From: an uncultured Bacteroides sp.
Lineage (GTDB): Bacteria > Bacteroidota > Bacteroidia > Bacteroidales > Bacteroidaceae
Length of the DNA: 64,000 nucleotides
Assembly (NCBI RefSeq): GCF_937912035.1
Contig: NZ_CALDPF010000034.1
Location: 62,001 to 126,000 of the forward strand
Direction: 5' to 3'
The position numbers and the translations under genes are program-made. The notes below the pieces were generated by a model. The model saw only the letters and a list, made by a program, of their open reading frames with translations, ran no database searches and had not been told where the DNA came from. Shown piece by piece: positions 15,994-24,524 of the stretch. The first letter of the stretch is position 1; the number at the start of each line of letters is the position of its first letter.

Positions 15994-18129
15994 ATGGAAG
16001 AATTTGCATTTCTGCAACCTTTGCTGCTCACTATAACAGGGTTGATTATAGGAGCGCTACTCAAATCATTACTAAAACACAGTCGTTTCCCCTACACAGT
16101 AGGACTATTCGCAATAGGTCTGCTGGTAGGTATTTTGAACCGTTCCGGAGTATTTCACTCATTGCCTCAAATATCAGAAGCAGTGGACAGCGTGGCTGAT
16201 ATAAATCCCGATCTGATACTGTATCTTTTTCTCCCTATACTTATATTCGATGCAGCATACGAGCTGAATATGCATATTTTCAAGAAGACACTGGCCAATG
16301 CAGCCTTACTGGCAGCACCAGGACTTGTTATTTGCATGATTCTCACCGGAGTGCTTATGGTAGGTATCGGACTGACCATCCCCGGATATGAAAACTGGTC
16401 GTGGGCATTTGCCCTTATGTTCGGAGCCCTGATTAGTGCCACCGACCCTGTGGCTGTAGTCGCTCTGCTTCACGAGTTGAAGACCAGTAAACGATTCTCC
16501 ACACTGGTTGATGCCGAATCTCTCCTAAACGACGGTACAGGTATCGTATGCTTCATGCTGTTCTTCGGAGTATATGCCGCAACAGGTGGATCAGACAGTT
16601 CGCCTGTCATGGAATTCATCAAGGTGATAAGTATCAGTACCATACTGGGATATTTTCTTGCACGTGTAGTGATATGGTTTATCACACGAATAAACTCTGA
16701 AGAGATGATACAGAACAGTGTAATCATTCTTTCGGCATACGTAACTTTCATCATTTCGCAATTCTACCTTGGCGTTTCAGGAGTTATAGCACTAGTAGCA
16801 TTCGGCCTTACAGTGACATATACAGGAAAACCACGACTCAAACCGCAGGTAAATAATTTCATGGAACATTTTTGGGAACTTGCTACATATATAGCAAACA
16901 CACTCATCTTCATAATCGTAGGTATAGTGATATCCGAAAAAGTGACATTTTCATGGAGTTCATTCGGAGTACTCATACTGATATATATATTCCTGAACCT
17001 GTTCCGCTACGCAATGATTTCAATGCTCTATCCGGTGATGAAAAGAATGGGTTACGGACTGACAAAACGCGAATCGGTAATTCTTACATGGGGAGGACTA
17101 CGTGGAGCACTTGCCATGACATTGGCATTGATGGTATCATATACAGAAGCAATACCTGAAGACATAAGAAACCAAATACTATTCTTCACAGCCGGTATAG
17201 TAACACTTACGCTCTGCATAAACGCCACTACAATGCGCTGGCTGCTCAACAGACTGGGACTGATCAGTGTTCCCTCGGCAAGAGTAAAACTGGAATACAA
17301 CATTCATAAACATATCAGGGAAAACTCTGAAAAATATCTGGAAAGGCTGAAGGCAAGAGATCACCTGACAGGAGCAAACTGGAGAAAAGTGGAACACTAT
17401 ATGGCGTCTGCTCCAGTTACCCCCATTGTTGAAACAAAGGAAAAAGATGTAATATCCGAAATACGTCTAAAAGTTCTTGACAAGGAAAAAGCAACGTGTA
17501 AAGCAATATACGAAGAAGGAATCATATCGGAAACCGCTTTCCGCCGCTTAATGAACTCTCTGGATGAATTATACGACCACGATGGGAAATATACCCTAGA
17601 CTTCAGAAACTCAATCTTCAAATTCTGTGATCGCAGCAATACTATCAATACATTAAGAAAAGTCCCGGTTATACACGACTGGATAAGCTTCTATTTTCGC
17701 GAACGCATCACTGTGGTGTACGATTTGGGACGGGGTTTCATCATTCTTCAAAAAGAGGATTTAAAGTTGATAGATGAACTGTTGGCTTCAAAACTTCTGG
17801 ATGACGAACAGAAATCCGTATTGCCAATTCTGAAATCGGAAATAGAAAATAACATCTCACGTATGGACGTGGTAATAAACACCCTTGCAGATGAGTTTCC
17901 GAAAGCATACGGTCATGCCCTTACGCTCAAATCAATACGTATGCTGCTCAGCAATGAAAAGCGTACAGTCAAACAGATGATAAACAACGGTATCATTAGC
18001 GAAAAAGATGCTGAACCACTTATAGAAAACATAGAGGAACGTGCGGACGAAGTAAACTCGTTCAGCCATACCATTCCGGCATCAATACTACGCTGGATGT
18101 TCTTCGTAAAGAACAAGAAAGAATGGTAA
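15994..18129 (+). CDS. CPA1-family Na+/H+ antiporter
   Basis: The N-terminal 410 residues form about twelve to thirteen membrane segments of the Na_H_Exchanger fold. The ion-binding region SATDPVAVVALLHELK is near residue 150, followed by DAESLLNDGTGIVCF, and WGGLRGALAMTLAL near 365-378. About 300 residues of soluble C-terminal region follow, longer than in minimal NhaP proteins and likely regulatory. It exchanges Na+ (or K+) for H+ at the inner membrane. It is monocistronic, with its own promoter and a strong terminator downstream. Confidence 0.9.
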   Translation: MEEFAFLQPLLLTITGLIIGALLKSLLKHSRFPYTVGLFAIGLLVGILNRSGVFHSLPQISEAVDSVADINPDLILYLFLPILIFDAAYELNMHIFKKTLANAALLAAPGLVICMILTGVLMVGIGLTIPGYENWSWAFALMFGALISATDPVAVVALLHELKTSKRFSTLVDAESLLNDGTGIVCFMLFFGVYAATGGSDSSPVMEFIKVISISTILGYFLARVVIWFITRINSEEMIQNSVIILSAYVTFIISQFYLGVSGVIALVAFGLTVTYTGKPRLKPQVNNFMEHFWELATYIANTLIFIIVGIVISEKVTFSWSSFGVLILIYIFLNLFRYAMISMLYPVMKRMGYGLTKRESVILTWGGLRGALAMTLALMVSYTEAIPEDIRNQILFFTAGIVTLTLCINATTMRWLLNRLGLISVPSARVKLEYNIHKHIRENSEKYLERLKARDHLTGANWRKVEHYMASAPVTPIVETKEKDVISEIRLKVLDKEKATCKAIYEEGIISETAFRRLMNSLDELYDHDGKYTLDFRNSIFKFCDRSNTINTLRKVPVIHDWISFYFRERITVVYDLGRGFIILQKEDLKLIDELLASKLLDDEQKSVLPILKSEIENNISRMDVVINTLADEFPKAYGHALTLKSIRMLLSNEKRTVKQMINNGIISEKDAEPLIENIEERADEVNSFSHTIPASILRWMFFVKNKKEW

Positions 18130-18151
18130 TAATTTATTAATAGACAGATAG

Positions 18152-18205
18152 AATAAGGGCTGTTTCTTTTGTAATAATATATTACACAAGGAACAGCCCT
18201 TATTA
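18152..18205. terminator. Bidirectional terminator between antiporter and GH20
   Basis: AATAAGGGCTGTT is mirrored by AACAGCCCTTATT, with a further TGTAATA/TATTACA pairing in the loop. It sits between two convergent genes and has T-rich sequence on both sides. Confidence 0.85.
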
Positions 18206-18226
18206 TTCTATGTCATTTCATTAAGA

Positions 18227-20584
18227 TTAATGAAACAGTCTTTCTGGTTCTATCTTTCTGAATGAATCCTCATCAGACTTTCTTATTTTAATGCTTCCGT
18301 CATTCCAGTGTGTAGGATAACCTCCGTAAGAATTTCCAAGGAACACTACCTTGAACTCGTGAAGTCCGGCAGAAAGAGCTACAGACTTATCTGTAGGACA
18401 GAAATGTTTCACCAATCCACCGTTATCGATAAGTTTCTTACCGTCAATCCAAACTTCTTCCAAATCCGATGAGAAGAAATAAACACCGTCAGCAGGAATA
18501 TCAACATATCCGGTAGCGATAGCAGCATACTGTTTGAAACCTCTCATTGTTTCTTCTGAGAACTTTCTGTATGTAGTAAGTTCGCGTGTGTCCTTAATTA
18601 CTTTCTTATCTGCTACTTTCATTCCCGACTTTTCAAGCTCTGACATATTCAGATATGTTCCGTCGATAACTTCCATGTTAAGTCCCTGAGTCTTCTTTTC
18701 TACAGCGACAGCAGGAGAAAGTATCTGTTTTTCTACAGTTACAGTACGAACTCTACTCATCTTGCCTGAAGGAAGAACTGAAGCTATTTTAACAGTAGCA
18801 TTTTCAGTAAAGCTCAACGGAGCATTATAAACTGTAGAATTCAAAGTTGGTTCTGTTCCATCAAGAGTATAAACCATTTTTACAGGTCTTGTAGTCTTGA
18901 ATGTCAACGACACATTATCTGTGAAAGCAACATAGTCACTTGAACCATTCAGTTGTTCCGGCATAGGAATATAGTAGTTTATGCCATGTCCGTCAAGACG
19001 TACGCAAGCGTTGTCAATACGTCTGACAAAATCATTATAGTCTTTCAGTTCTGTAGACGTCCAACCTGTTTCAGCTATAGCTATTGCACGCGGGAAGGTG
19101 CGGTATTCTCTAATATCATTAGTATAAAGATATTCACTCCATACATTACCCTGAAGACCTTTAATGAAGTTTTCCTTACCCATTGTTACAAGAGTATCTG
19201 GTATAGGATTATAGCTGTATGTCTTTTCAAGTGTCGCATATCCGCCGATACCTACAGGGCCCACTTTACTGTCACCTTGATAATGGTCAAGATACATACC
19301 GTTTGAACCAGGAGTCATAATTACATCGTGATCTGTTAAAGCTGCAGCAATACCTCCCTGCTCGCCACGCCATGACATAACTGTAGCAGTCGGCGACAAA
19401 CCTCCTTCAAGGATTTCATCCCATCCGATAATTTTCTTTCCGTACTTGGCTGCAACCTTCTCCATACGCTGTACAAAATAGCTTTGCAAACGTTCTTCTG
19501 CTGTATGGTTCTTGTCTGCAAAAAGTTTTTCGTCACGAATTCTTTTCTGACACAACGGACATGTTTTCCAACTTGTCTTCGGACATTCGTCACCACCTAT
19601 GTGAAGATATTCGCCAGGGAACAGAGGAGCAACTTCAGCAATAACATCCTCAAGGAACTGGAAAGGCAATTCCTTACCGGCACACATCACTACGTGTTCC
19701 ACTCCCCAAACAGTACGCGGAGTGATAGGCTGTCCTTTGCACGATAATTCAGGATAAGCTGCAATGGCTGCCAGTTCGTGACCAGGCAATTCTATTTCAG
19801 GAACTACAGTGATAAATCTGTCAGAGGCATATTTCACTATTTCCTTCACTTCTTCCTGAGTATAATATCCTCCATACTCGGTTCCGTCTGCCTCGATTCG
19901 TTTTGATGCCACTTCAGCCAGCTTAGGATATTTCTTAATCTCAATTCTCCAGCCCTGGTCTTCAGTCAGATGCCAATGCATACGGTTCATCTTGAAGAGA
20001 GCCATAACGTCAAGCTGTTTCTTTATCTCGTCTACAGTCATGAAATGACGGCAAGGATCAATCATCAGACCTCTATACTCGAACTTTGGTTCGTCTGTGA
20101 TATTCACAGCCTGTGCCATCCATGGGACATTCTTCACAACAGCAGGACTCTCAATCTCTGCCGGGAGCAACTGCATGAATGACTGCATTCCGTAGAAGAG
20201 TCCCTGAGCTGTCTTAGCTTTTACTACCACCGATTCTGGGGTAACATTCAATGTATATCCTTCGTCATCCATAGAGGCAGAAGGGTCTAGTTCCAGACGG
20301 ATACATCCGTTTTCCTTAACCTGAATGTCAAAACCTGTCGCACGGTTGATTTTTGAGATAAAATATTCGGCAACAGTCTTTTCCTCCTGACCTGCAGCAT
20401 GAACAGACATACCGTCTTTCAGTTTGAAACTGCCATTACCAACCTCCATTGAAAGTGGTTTAGGTATAATATTTATACCCTCATTGTAAGATTTGATTTC
20501 TGTAGCAGAATTACCGCACGAAATCATAACACCTGCTGTAAATACAGTACAGATAGCTTTTAGACAGCTTTTTTTCATAAGCAT
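18227..20584 (-). CDS. GH20 beta-N-acetylhexosaminidase lipoprotein with PA14-like C-terminus
   Basis: A lipoprotein signal ends GVMISC-GNS. The GH20 N-terminal domain (about 35-160) is followed by the catalytic barrel with the Asp-Glu pair in HIGGDECP (Asp332, Glu333). A chitobiase-type C-terminal segment comes next (MVYTLDGTEPTLNS near 575), then a PA14-like domain (YVDIPADGVYFFSSDLEEVWIDG, about 680-780). It would release terminal GlcNAc or GalNAc from glycans at the cell surface or in the periplasm. The upstream metallophosphoesterase gene is 34 bp away, so the two probably share a transcript. A paralogue lies at 30113. Confidence 0.93.
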   Translation of the reverse strand: MLMKKSCLKAICTVFTAGVMISCGNSATEIKSYNEGINIIPKPLSMEVGNGSFKLKDGMSVHAAGQEEKTVAEYFISKINRATGFDIQVKENGCIRLELDPSASMDDEGYTLNVTPESVVVKAKTAQGLFYGMQSFMQLLPAEIESPAVVKNVPWMAQAVNITDEPKFEYRGLMIDPCRHFMTVDEIKKQLDVMALFKMNRMHWHLTEDQGWRIEIKKYPKLAEVASKRIEADGTEYGGYYTQEEVKEIVKYASDRFITVVPEIELPGHELAAIAAYPELSCKGQPITPRTVWGVEHVVMCAGKELPFQFLEDVIAEVAPLFPGEYLHIGGDECPKTSWKTCPLCQKRIRDEKLFADKNHTAEERLQSYFVQRMEKVAAKYGKKIIGWDEILEGGLSPTATVMSWRGEQGGIAAALTDHDVIMTPGSNGMYLDHYQGDSKVGPVGIGGYATLEKTYSYNPIPDTLVTMGKENFIKGLQGNVWSEYLYTNDIREYRTFPRAIAIAETGWTSTELKDYNDFVRRIDNACVRLDGHGINYYIPMPEQLNGSSDYVAFTDNVSLTFKTTRPVKMVYTLDGTEPTLNSTVYNAPLSFTENATVKIASVLPSGKMSRVRTVTVEKQILSPAVAVEKKTQGLNMEVIDGTYLNMSELEKSGMKVADKKVIKDTRELTTYRKFSEETMRGFKQYAAIATGYVDIPADGVYFFSSDLEEVWIDGKKLIDNGGLVKHFCPTDKSVALSAGLHEFKVVFLGNSYGGYPTHWNDGSIKIRKSDEDSFRKIEPERLFH

Positions 20585-20618
20585 TTAAATTACAAATTAA
20601 CAATACAATATAGATTTA

Positions 20619-21617
20619 TTACATATTCTTGTTTTTATCTTTGGTAAAATCGTCAGGACAAACTACCTTGTTTATTCTTTCGCCTTTTTCCAAAGTTATC
20701 CATGTAGTAAAAGAGGTTCCGTCTTCTGATAGTTCAATCACACGGGCACCATTCGACAAATGATTATAAACGGTATTTCCTCCACTATATCTTCCGTATG
20801 CCAATAATACCTTGTTCCAATATACAGCATAATCATTATCATGATCATGACCGACGAAAACACCTCTTACATCTCCCATTTCTTTCATCGCAGCAAACAT
20901 TCCCGAATTCAGCTTTGGAGAACAGGCCGGTTCCATACGTGTACCTACCATAACAGCACTCTGTTCTTCAACAGCGTATGCATACTCCGGAAGAGGAATA
21001 TGGAAAAAAGCAAATGACTGTACAGGCTTTCCTCCATTGGATGTTGTAAATTTCTTACTATTGTCACGATACCATGAAATTTGATCATGATTTATAAATC
21101 CATATCCTTTTACCCCCTCAATTTTTGAATATGAATTAGAATCCAAACAATAAAGAATTGCAGCATCCTTAGTCAAGTCATTAGACTTAACAGTCAATAC
21201 ATAATTCGAAAAGCCGGATATACCTTTTGCAGTCGAAGTCAGATTATAATCAAAAGAAGAAGTTATATCAAGCAACTGCTGACGCGACATACCCTGCTCA
21301 TCATCGTGATTTCCAAAAGTAATTCCGAAAGGAATCTTAAATTCAGAAATCAAGGAAAGTACTTCACGAAAACCTTCCTCGGCAGGTTTACCGTATATCA
21401 CATCACCGGTTATTATAACCAAGTCCGGTCTTTCAGCTGTAAGGACTTCTCTAATTCTCTGCAATGAAACTTGTGAACGTGAATCTTTGTAAATATTATG
21501 TACATCAGTAAACTGTACAATCTTGAATTTTCCTTCTTTATTGAACTTTAAAACATTTTGAGCCTCCAAATTCAAAATACTACATAAAAGGCATAAAAAA
21601 ACACATAAAATTTTCAT
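20619..21617 (-). CDS. Secreted calcineurin-like metallophosphoesterase
   Basis: The start was set at 21617 (MKILCVFLCLL, signal peptide ending NLEAQ). A longer frame from 21683 adds 22 residues that would cover the promoter region and spoil the signal peptide. Metal-binding motifs are FTDVHN, ITGDVIYG, FGNHDDE, FFHIPLPE and FVGHDHDND, a complete set. Proteins of this kind in Bacteroidetes are annotated as phosphohydrolases of unknown substrate. It is followed 34 bp later by a GH20 hexosaminidase, so the pair may act on phosphorylated amino-sugar glycans. That link is an inference. Confidence 0.88.
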   Translation of the reverse strand: MKILCVFLCLLCSILNLEAQNVLKFNKEGKFKIVQFTDVHNIYKDSRSQVSLQRIREVLTAERPDLVIITGDVIYGKPAEEGFREVLSLISEFKIPFGITFGNHDDEQGMSRQQLLDITSSFDYNLTSTAKGISGFSNYVLTVKSNDLTKDAAILYCLDSNSYSKIEGVKGYGFINHDQISWYRDNSKKFTTSNGGKPVQSFAFFHIPLPEYAYAVEEQSAVMVGTRMEPACSPKLNSGMFAAMKEMGDVRGVFVGHDHDNDYAVYWNKVLLAYGRYSGGNTVYNHLSNGARVIELSEDGTSFTTWITLEKGERINKVVCPDDFTKDKNKNM

Positions 21618-21752
21618 TATTACTAGATTTTTAAAGTAAATATTTTTTGCTCGGCAAAGTAAATAAATTAAATTGCAAAACACAACAAGACATTCATAAT
21701 ATTTTCATTTTTCTATATTTATAATACTACAATAAATTAAAAAAACAATTCT

Positions 21753-22289
21753 TCAATACTTTTCCCATTCCAAAAGTATCTTCTTCTTTTCTATTCCCCA
21801 GTAATATCCTCCAATTCCACCATCCGAACGCAAAATCCTATGACAAGGAACAAGTATCGCAACCGGATTCCGTCCTATGGCAGTTCCTACAGCACGCAAT
21901 GCCCGCGAGTTATCAATAGCTTTTGCTATATCACTATAAGTAGAAGTTTCTCCAAAAGGGACATCAAGCAAGGCTCTCCATACCTCTATCTGAAAATCCG
22001 TACCATACAGATGCAAAACAATTTCATCGGAAGACTGTCTTCCATTTTTACTGAAAAATCGTAAAGCCCAATCGTGATATTCCGTATGACACATTCTTTG
22101 AAAAGATTTTGCAAACCTCTCGAAAAGCAGTTGCAAAGCTTCATCACGGTCATCGGCCAGTTCAATACAACATATTCCACGCACCGTTGATGCAATCAAT
22201 ATTTCTCCAACCGGTGTACTGTAAAATCCGTAATAAATATTCAGGTTCCGGTATTCACAATCTGTCATTCTTTCTATTCTGAACCTCAT
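21753..22289 (-). CDS. ogt: Methylated-DNA-[protein]-cysteine S-methyltransferase
   Basis: Suicide repair protein that removes the methyl group from O6-methylguanine. The active-site loop VPCHRI has the acceptor Cys149, followed by GGYYWGIEKK. The preceding VWRALLDVPFGETSTYSDIA and GTAIGRNP segments are the DNA-binding helix-turn-helix and the Asn hinge. At 178 residues it matches the stand-alone Ogt form, with no Ada regulatory domain. It is divergent from the MutS-like gene, with 109 bp between starts. Start choice between 22289 and a second Met seven codons later is uncertain. Confidence 0.93.
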   Translation of the reverse strand: MRFRIERMTDCEYRNLNIYYGFYSTPVGEILIASTVRGICCIELADDRDEALQLLFERFAKSFQRMCHTEYHDWALRFFSKNGRQSSDEIVLHLYGTDFQIEVWRALLDVPFGETSTYSDIAKAIDNSRALRAVGTAIGRNPVAILVPCHRILRSDGGIGGYYWGIEKKKILLEWEKY

Positions 22290-22367
22290 TTCTTAACCTT
22301 GATTTATATTATATCACAAAATAAATGAAATCCGCCGCATAAAACAAACAGACTTTCAAAACTTTAT

Positions 22368-22375
22368 TATCTTCG
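22368..22375 (+). promoter_or_regulatory. Probable -7 box of the MutS-like gene
   Basis: TATCTTCG differs from TAnnTTTG at one position and lies 23 bp before the ATG. Confidence 0.4.
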
Positions 22376-22398
22376 CAGGCAAAACAAAAACAAGAATC

Positions 22399-24198
22399 AT
22401 GAGACCACAGGAATGGTATGACAACAATCTATCTGTTACAAAACAGAACCTTAACAAAGTAAACAAAACCATATTATATATAAGTATTATAAGAATACTG
22501 CTCTTCGTGGGCTGTATATCGACTGTCATCGCCTTATGGAGCTATAGCGCTCAGACAATCATTATCGGAGCCTGCTGCACACTCATCCCTTTCCTTATAA
22601 TGATAAAAGTACACAGCCGTTTTTTCATGCGCAGACAATGGCTGGAAGTAAAGGATGAGATTCTGACAAAAGAAATCAAGGGACTAAATAATGATTATTC
22701 AGAATTTGATGAAGGTAAGGAATTTGCAGATGCAGAACATCTTTATTCATTTGATCTTGATATTTTCGGTCGCAAATCACTATTCCAGGCAATAAACCGT
22801 ACATGTACGCACATAGGAAAAACTATTTTGGCGGAATGGATGAAAAGCCATTTGCGTAAAAAAGAAGACATAGAAGAAAGGCAGGATTGCGTAAAAGATT
22901 TGGCAGGAAGGAACGACTTCAGACTGGATTTCGCTATCACAGGACTTATAAACAGAAGTGAAAACAACGATGACAGCGATATCCGCAAATGGGCAGAAAC
23001 AGAAAGTTCTCTCACAAAATCCATTTGGGCTAAAGCCTTGACATGGCTGGTTCCTTCTGTAAATATAATACTGCTGATGTGCGGACTGGCAGACATAATA
23101 TCCATGTCATGGTTCGGACTTGCTTTTTCTTTATTCGTAATACTTAGTTTCAGCGTTATCAAGCGTGCCACAGCACTTCAGGAAGAGTATGGCAAGAAAC
23201 TCAAAACACTAAGCACATACGCCCGCCTGATAACATTGGCACAAAACGAGAAATGGAATGCCAAAGGAATAAAGGATATAATAAAAAGACTTGAGATAGA
23301 AGGTAAATCTCCAGCCGAGGCCCTTAATGCGCTTACTAAAGAATTGGACAGGCTAGACCTGCGTAATAATCAGATTCTGTATGTAATACTTGAAGGAAGC
23401 ATGTTCTTCCAATTGCGCCAGATGATACGTATCGAGGCATGGAAAGACAGGTACGGGAAATACCTCTCAGGATGGCTGGAGGCAGTAGGCGAACTGGATG
23501 CACTCTGTTCGCTCGGAACATTTGCCTATAATCATCCCGGATACCAGTATGCCGAAATCACAGATACTCCATTCTGCTATGAGGCCGAAGAGCTGGGACA
23601 TCCGCTGATGCCTGAGGAGCAATGCGTAAAAAATGATGCACTGATTCCATCAAGACCTTATTTCCTTATTATCACAGGCGCTAATATGGCAGGAAAAAGT
23701 ACATACCTGAGAACAATAGGCGTGAACTATCTGCTGGCATGTATCGGTGCTCCGTCATGCTGCAAAAGAATGAAAATCTATCCGGCACAGCTGATAACAA
23801 GTCTGCGTACATCGGACTCGCTGAGCGACAACGAATCGTATTTCTTTGCAGAACTCAAACGTCTGAAAAGAATAATAGACATGCTAAACAGGGGCGACGA
23901 ACTGTTTATCATACTCGATGAGATTCTTAAAGGAACAAACTCTACTGACAAGCAGAAAGGTTCGTTCAGCCTTATACGCCAGTTTATGACTCTAAAGGCA
24001 AACGGTATTATTGCCACTCACGATTTGCTGCTCGGTGAACTGGTAAAATATTTCCCTGACCAGATAAGGAACTACTGTTTCGAAGCGGACATAAAAAACA
24101 ATGAGCTATACTTCAGTTACAAGATACGTGAAGGTATAGCCCAAAATATGAATGCATGCTTCCTTATGAAGAAGATGGGGATTGTGATAGAGGAGTAA
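22399..24198 (+). CDS. Membrane-anchored MutS-like ATPase
   Basis: The C-terminal third is a MutS ATPase domain: Walker A GANMAGKST (residues 427-435), a LRTSDSLSDNESYFFAELKR segment, Walker B LFIILDEILKGTNS, and IIATHDLLL. The mismatch-recognition and connector domains of true MutS are missing. Instead there are two hydrophobic pairs, at about 25-70 and 213-252, which predict four membrane helices. It is about 600 residues against 850-900 for MutS. The role is unknown; it is not expected to replace MutS. It is convergent with the GNAT gene (2 bp between stops) and divergent from ogt. Confidence 0.85.
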   Translation: MRPQEWYDNNLSVTKQNLNKVNKTILYISIIRILLFVGCISTVIALWSYSAQTIIIGACCTLIPFLIMIKVHSRFFMRRQWLEVKDEILTKEIKGLNNDYSEFDEGKEFADAEHLYSFDLDIFGRKSLFQAINRTCTHIGKTILAEWMKSHLRKKEDIEERQDCVKDLAGRNDFRLDFAITGLINRSENNDDSDIRKWAETESSLTKSIWAKALTWLVPSVNIILLMCGLADIISMSWFGLAFSLFVILSFSVIKRATALQEEYGKKLKTLSTYARLITLAQNEKWNAKGIKDIIKRLEIEGKSPAEALNALTKELDRLDLRNNQILYVILEGSMFFQLRQMIRIEAWKDRYGKYLSGWLEAVGELDALCSLGTFAYNHPGYQYAEITDTPFCYEAEELGHPLMPEEQCVKNDALIPSRPYFLIITGANMAGKSTYLRTIGVNYLLACIGAPSCCKRMKIYPAQLITSLRTSDSLSDNESYFFAELKRLKRIIDMLNRGDELFIILDEILKGTNSTDKQKGSFSLIRQFMTLKANGIIATHDLLLGELVKYFPDQIRNYCFEADIKNNELYFSYKIREGIAQNMNACFLMKKMGIVIEE

Positions 24199-24200
24199 TA

Positions 24201-24506
24201 TCAGATTGCGCAAGTACCTTTACCACCATAATCACAACTAACATCGCCCTGATATTCCGGATGACGCTGTAACCACACTACGGCATAAGCACATGTAGCA
24301 ACCGGTTTCAGACATTTACAGCGTGCATAATCGTATGCAGCCTTTACAAGGGCTGATGCAATTCCGCGTCCGCCTATTTCTTCAGGCACTATGGTGTGGC
24401 GGATATCAAGACCGCCGTCTTCTGTCAGCTGATAGGCTACGTGAGCGGTATAACCGTCCACTTCTACCTTGAACTGTTTCTTTGATTCGTCATGTACAAT
24501 TTCCAT
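24201..24506 (-). CDS. Small GNAT-like N-acetyltransferase (Acetyltransf_CG type)
   Basis: 101 residues with the acetyl-CoA loop GRGIASALVKAAYDYA, preceded by the beta strand GGLDIRHTIVPEEIGG and ending with CAYAVVWLQRHPEYQ. This is the short YjdJ/CG form, without the full GNAT N-terminal part. It begins 18 bp after the JetC-like gene on the same strand, so it is probably the last gene of that operon. Substrate unknown. Five cysteines in the last 40 residues are unusual for so small a protein. Confidence 0.85.
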   Translation of the reverse strand: MEIVHDESKKQFKVEVDGYTAHVAYQLTEDGGLDIRHTIVPEEIGGRGIASALVKAAYDYARCKCLKPVATCAYAVVWLQRHPEYQGDVSCDYGGKGTCAI

Positions 24507-24524
24507 AAGATATAAATTTTAGTG

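Noticed and set aside
22399..24198. True DNA mismatch repair MutS
   Set aside because: It lacks the mismatch-recognition domain (Phe-X-Glu) and has membrane helices instead. Length is too short.
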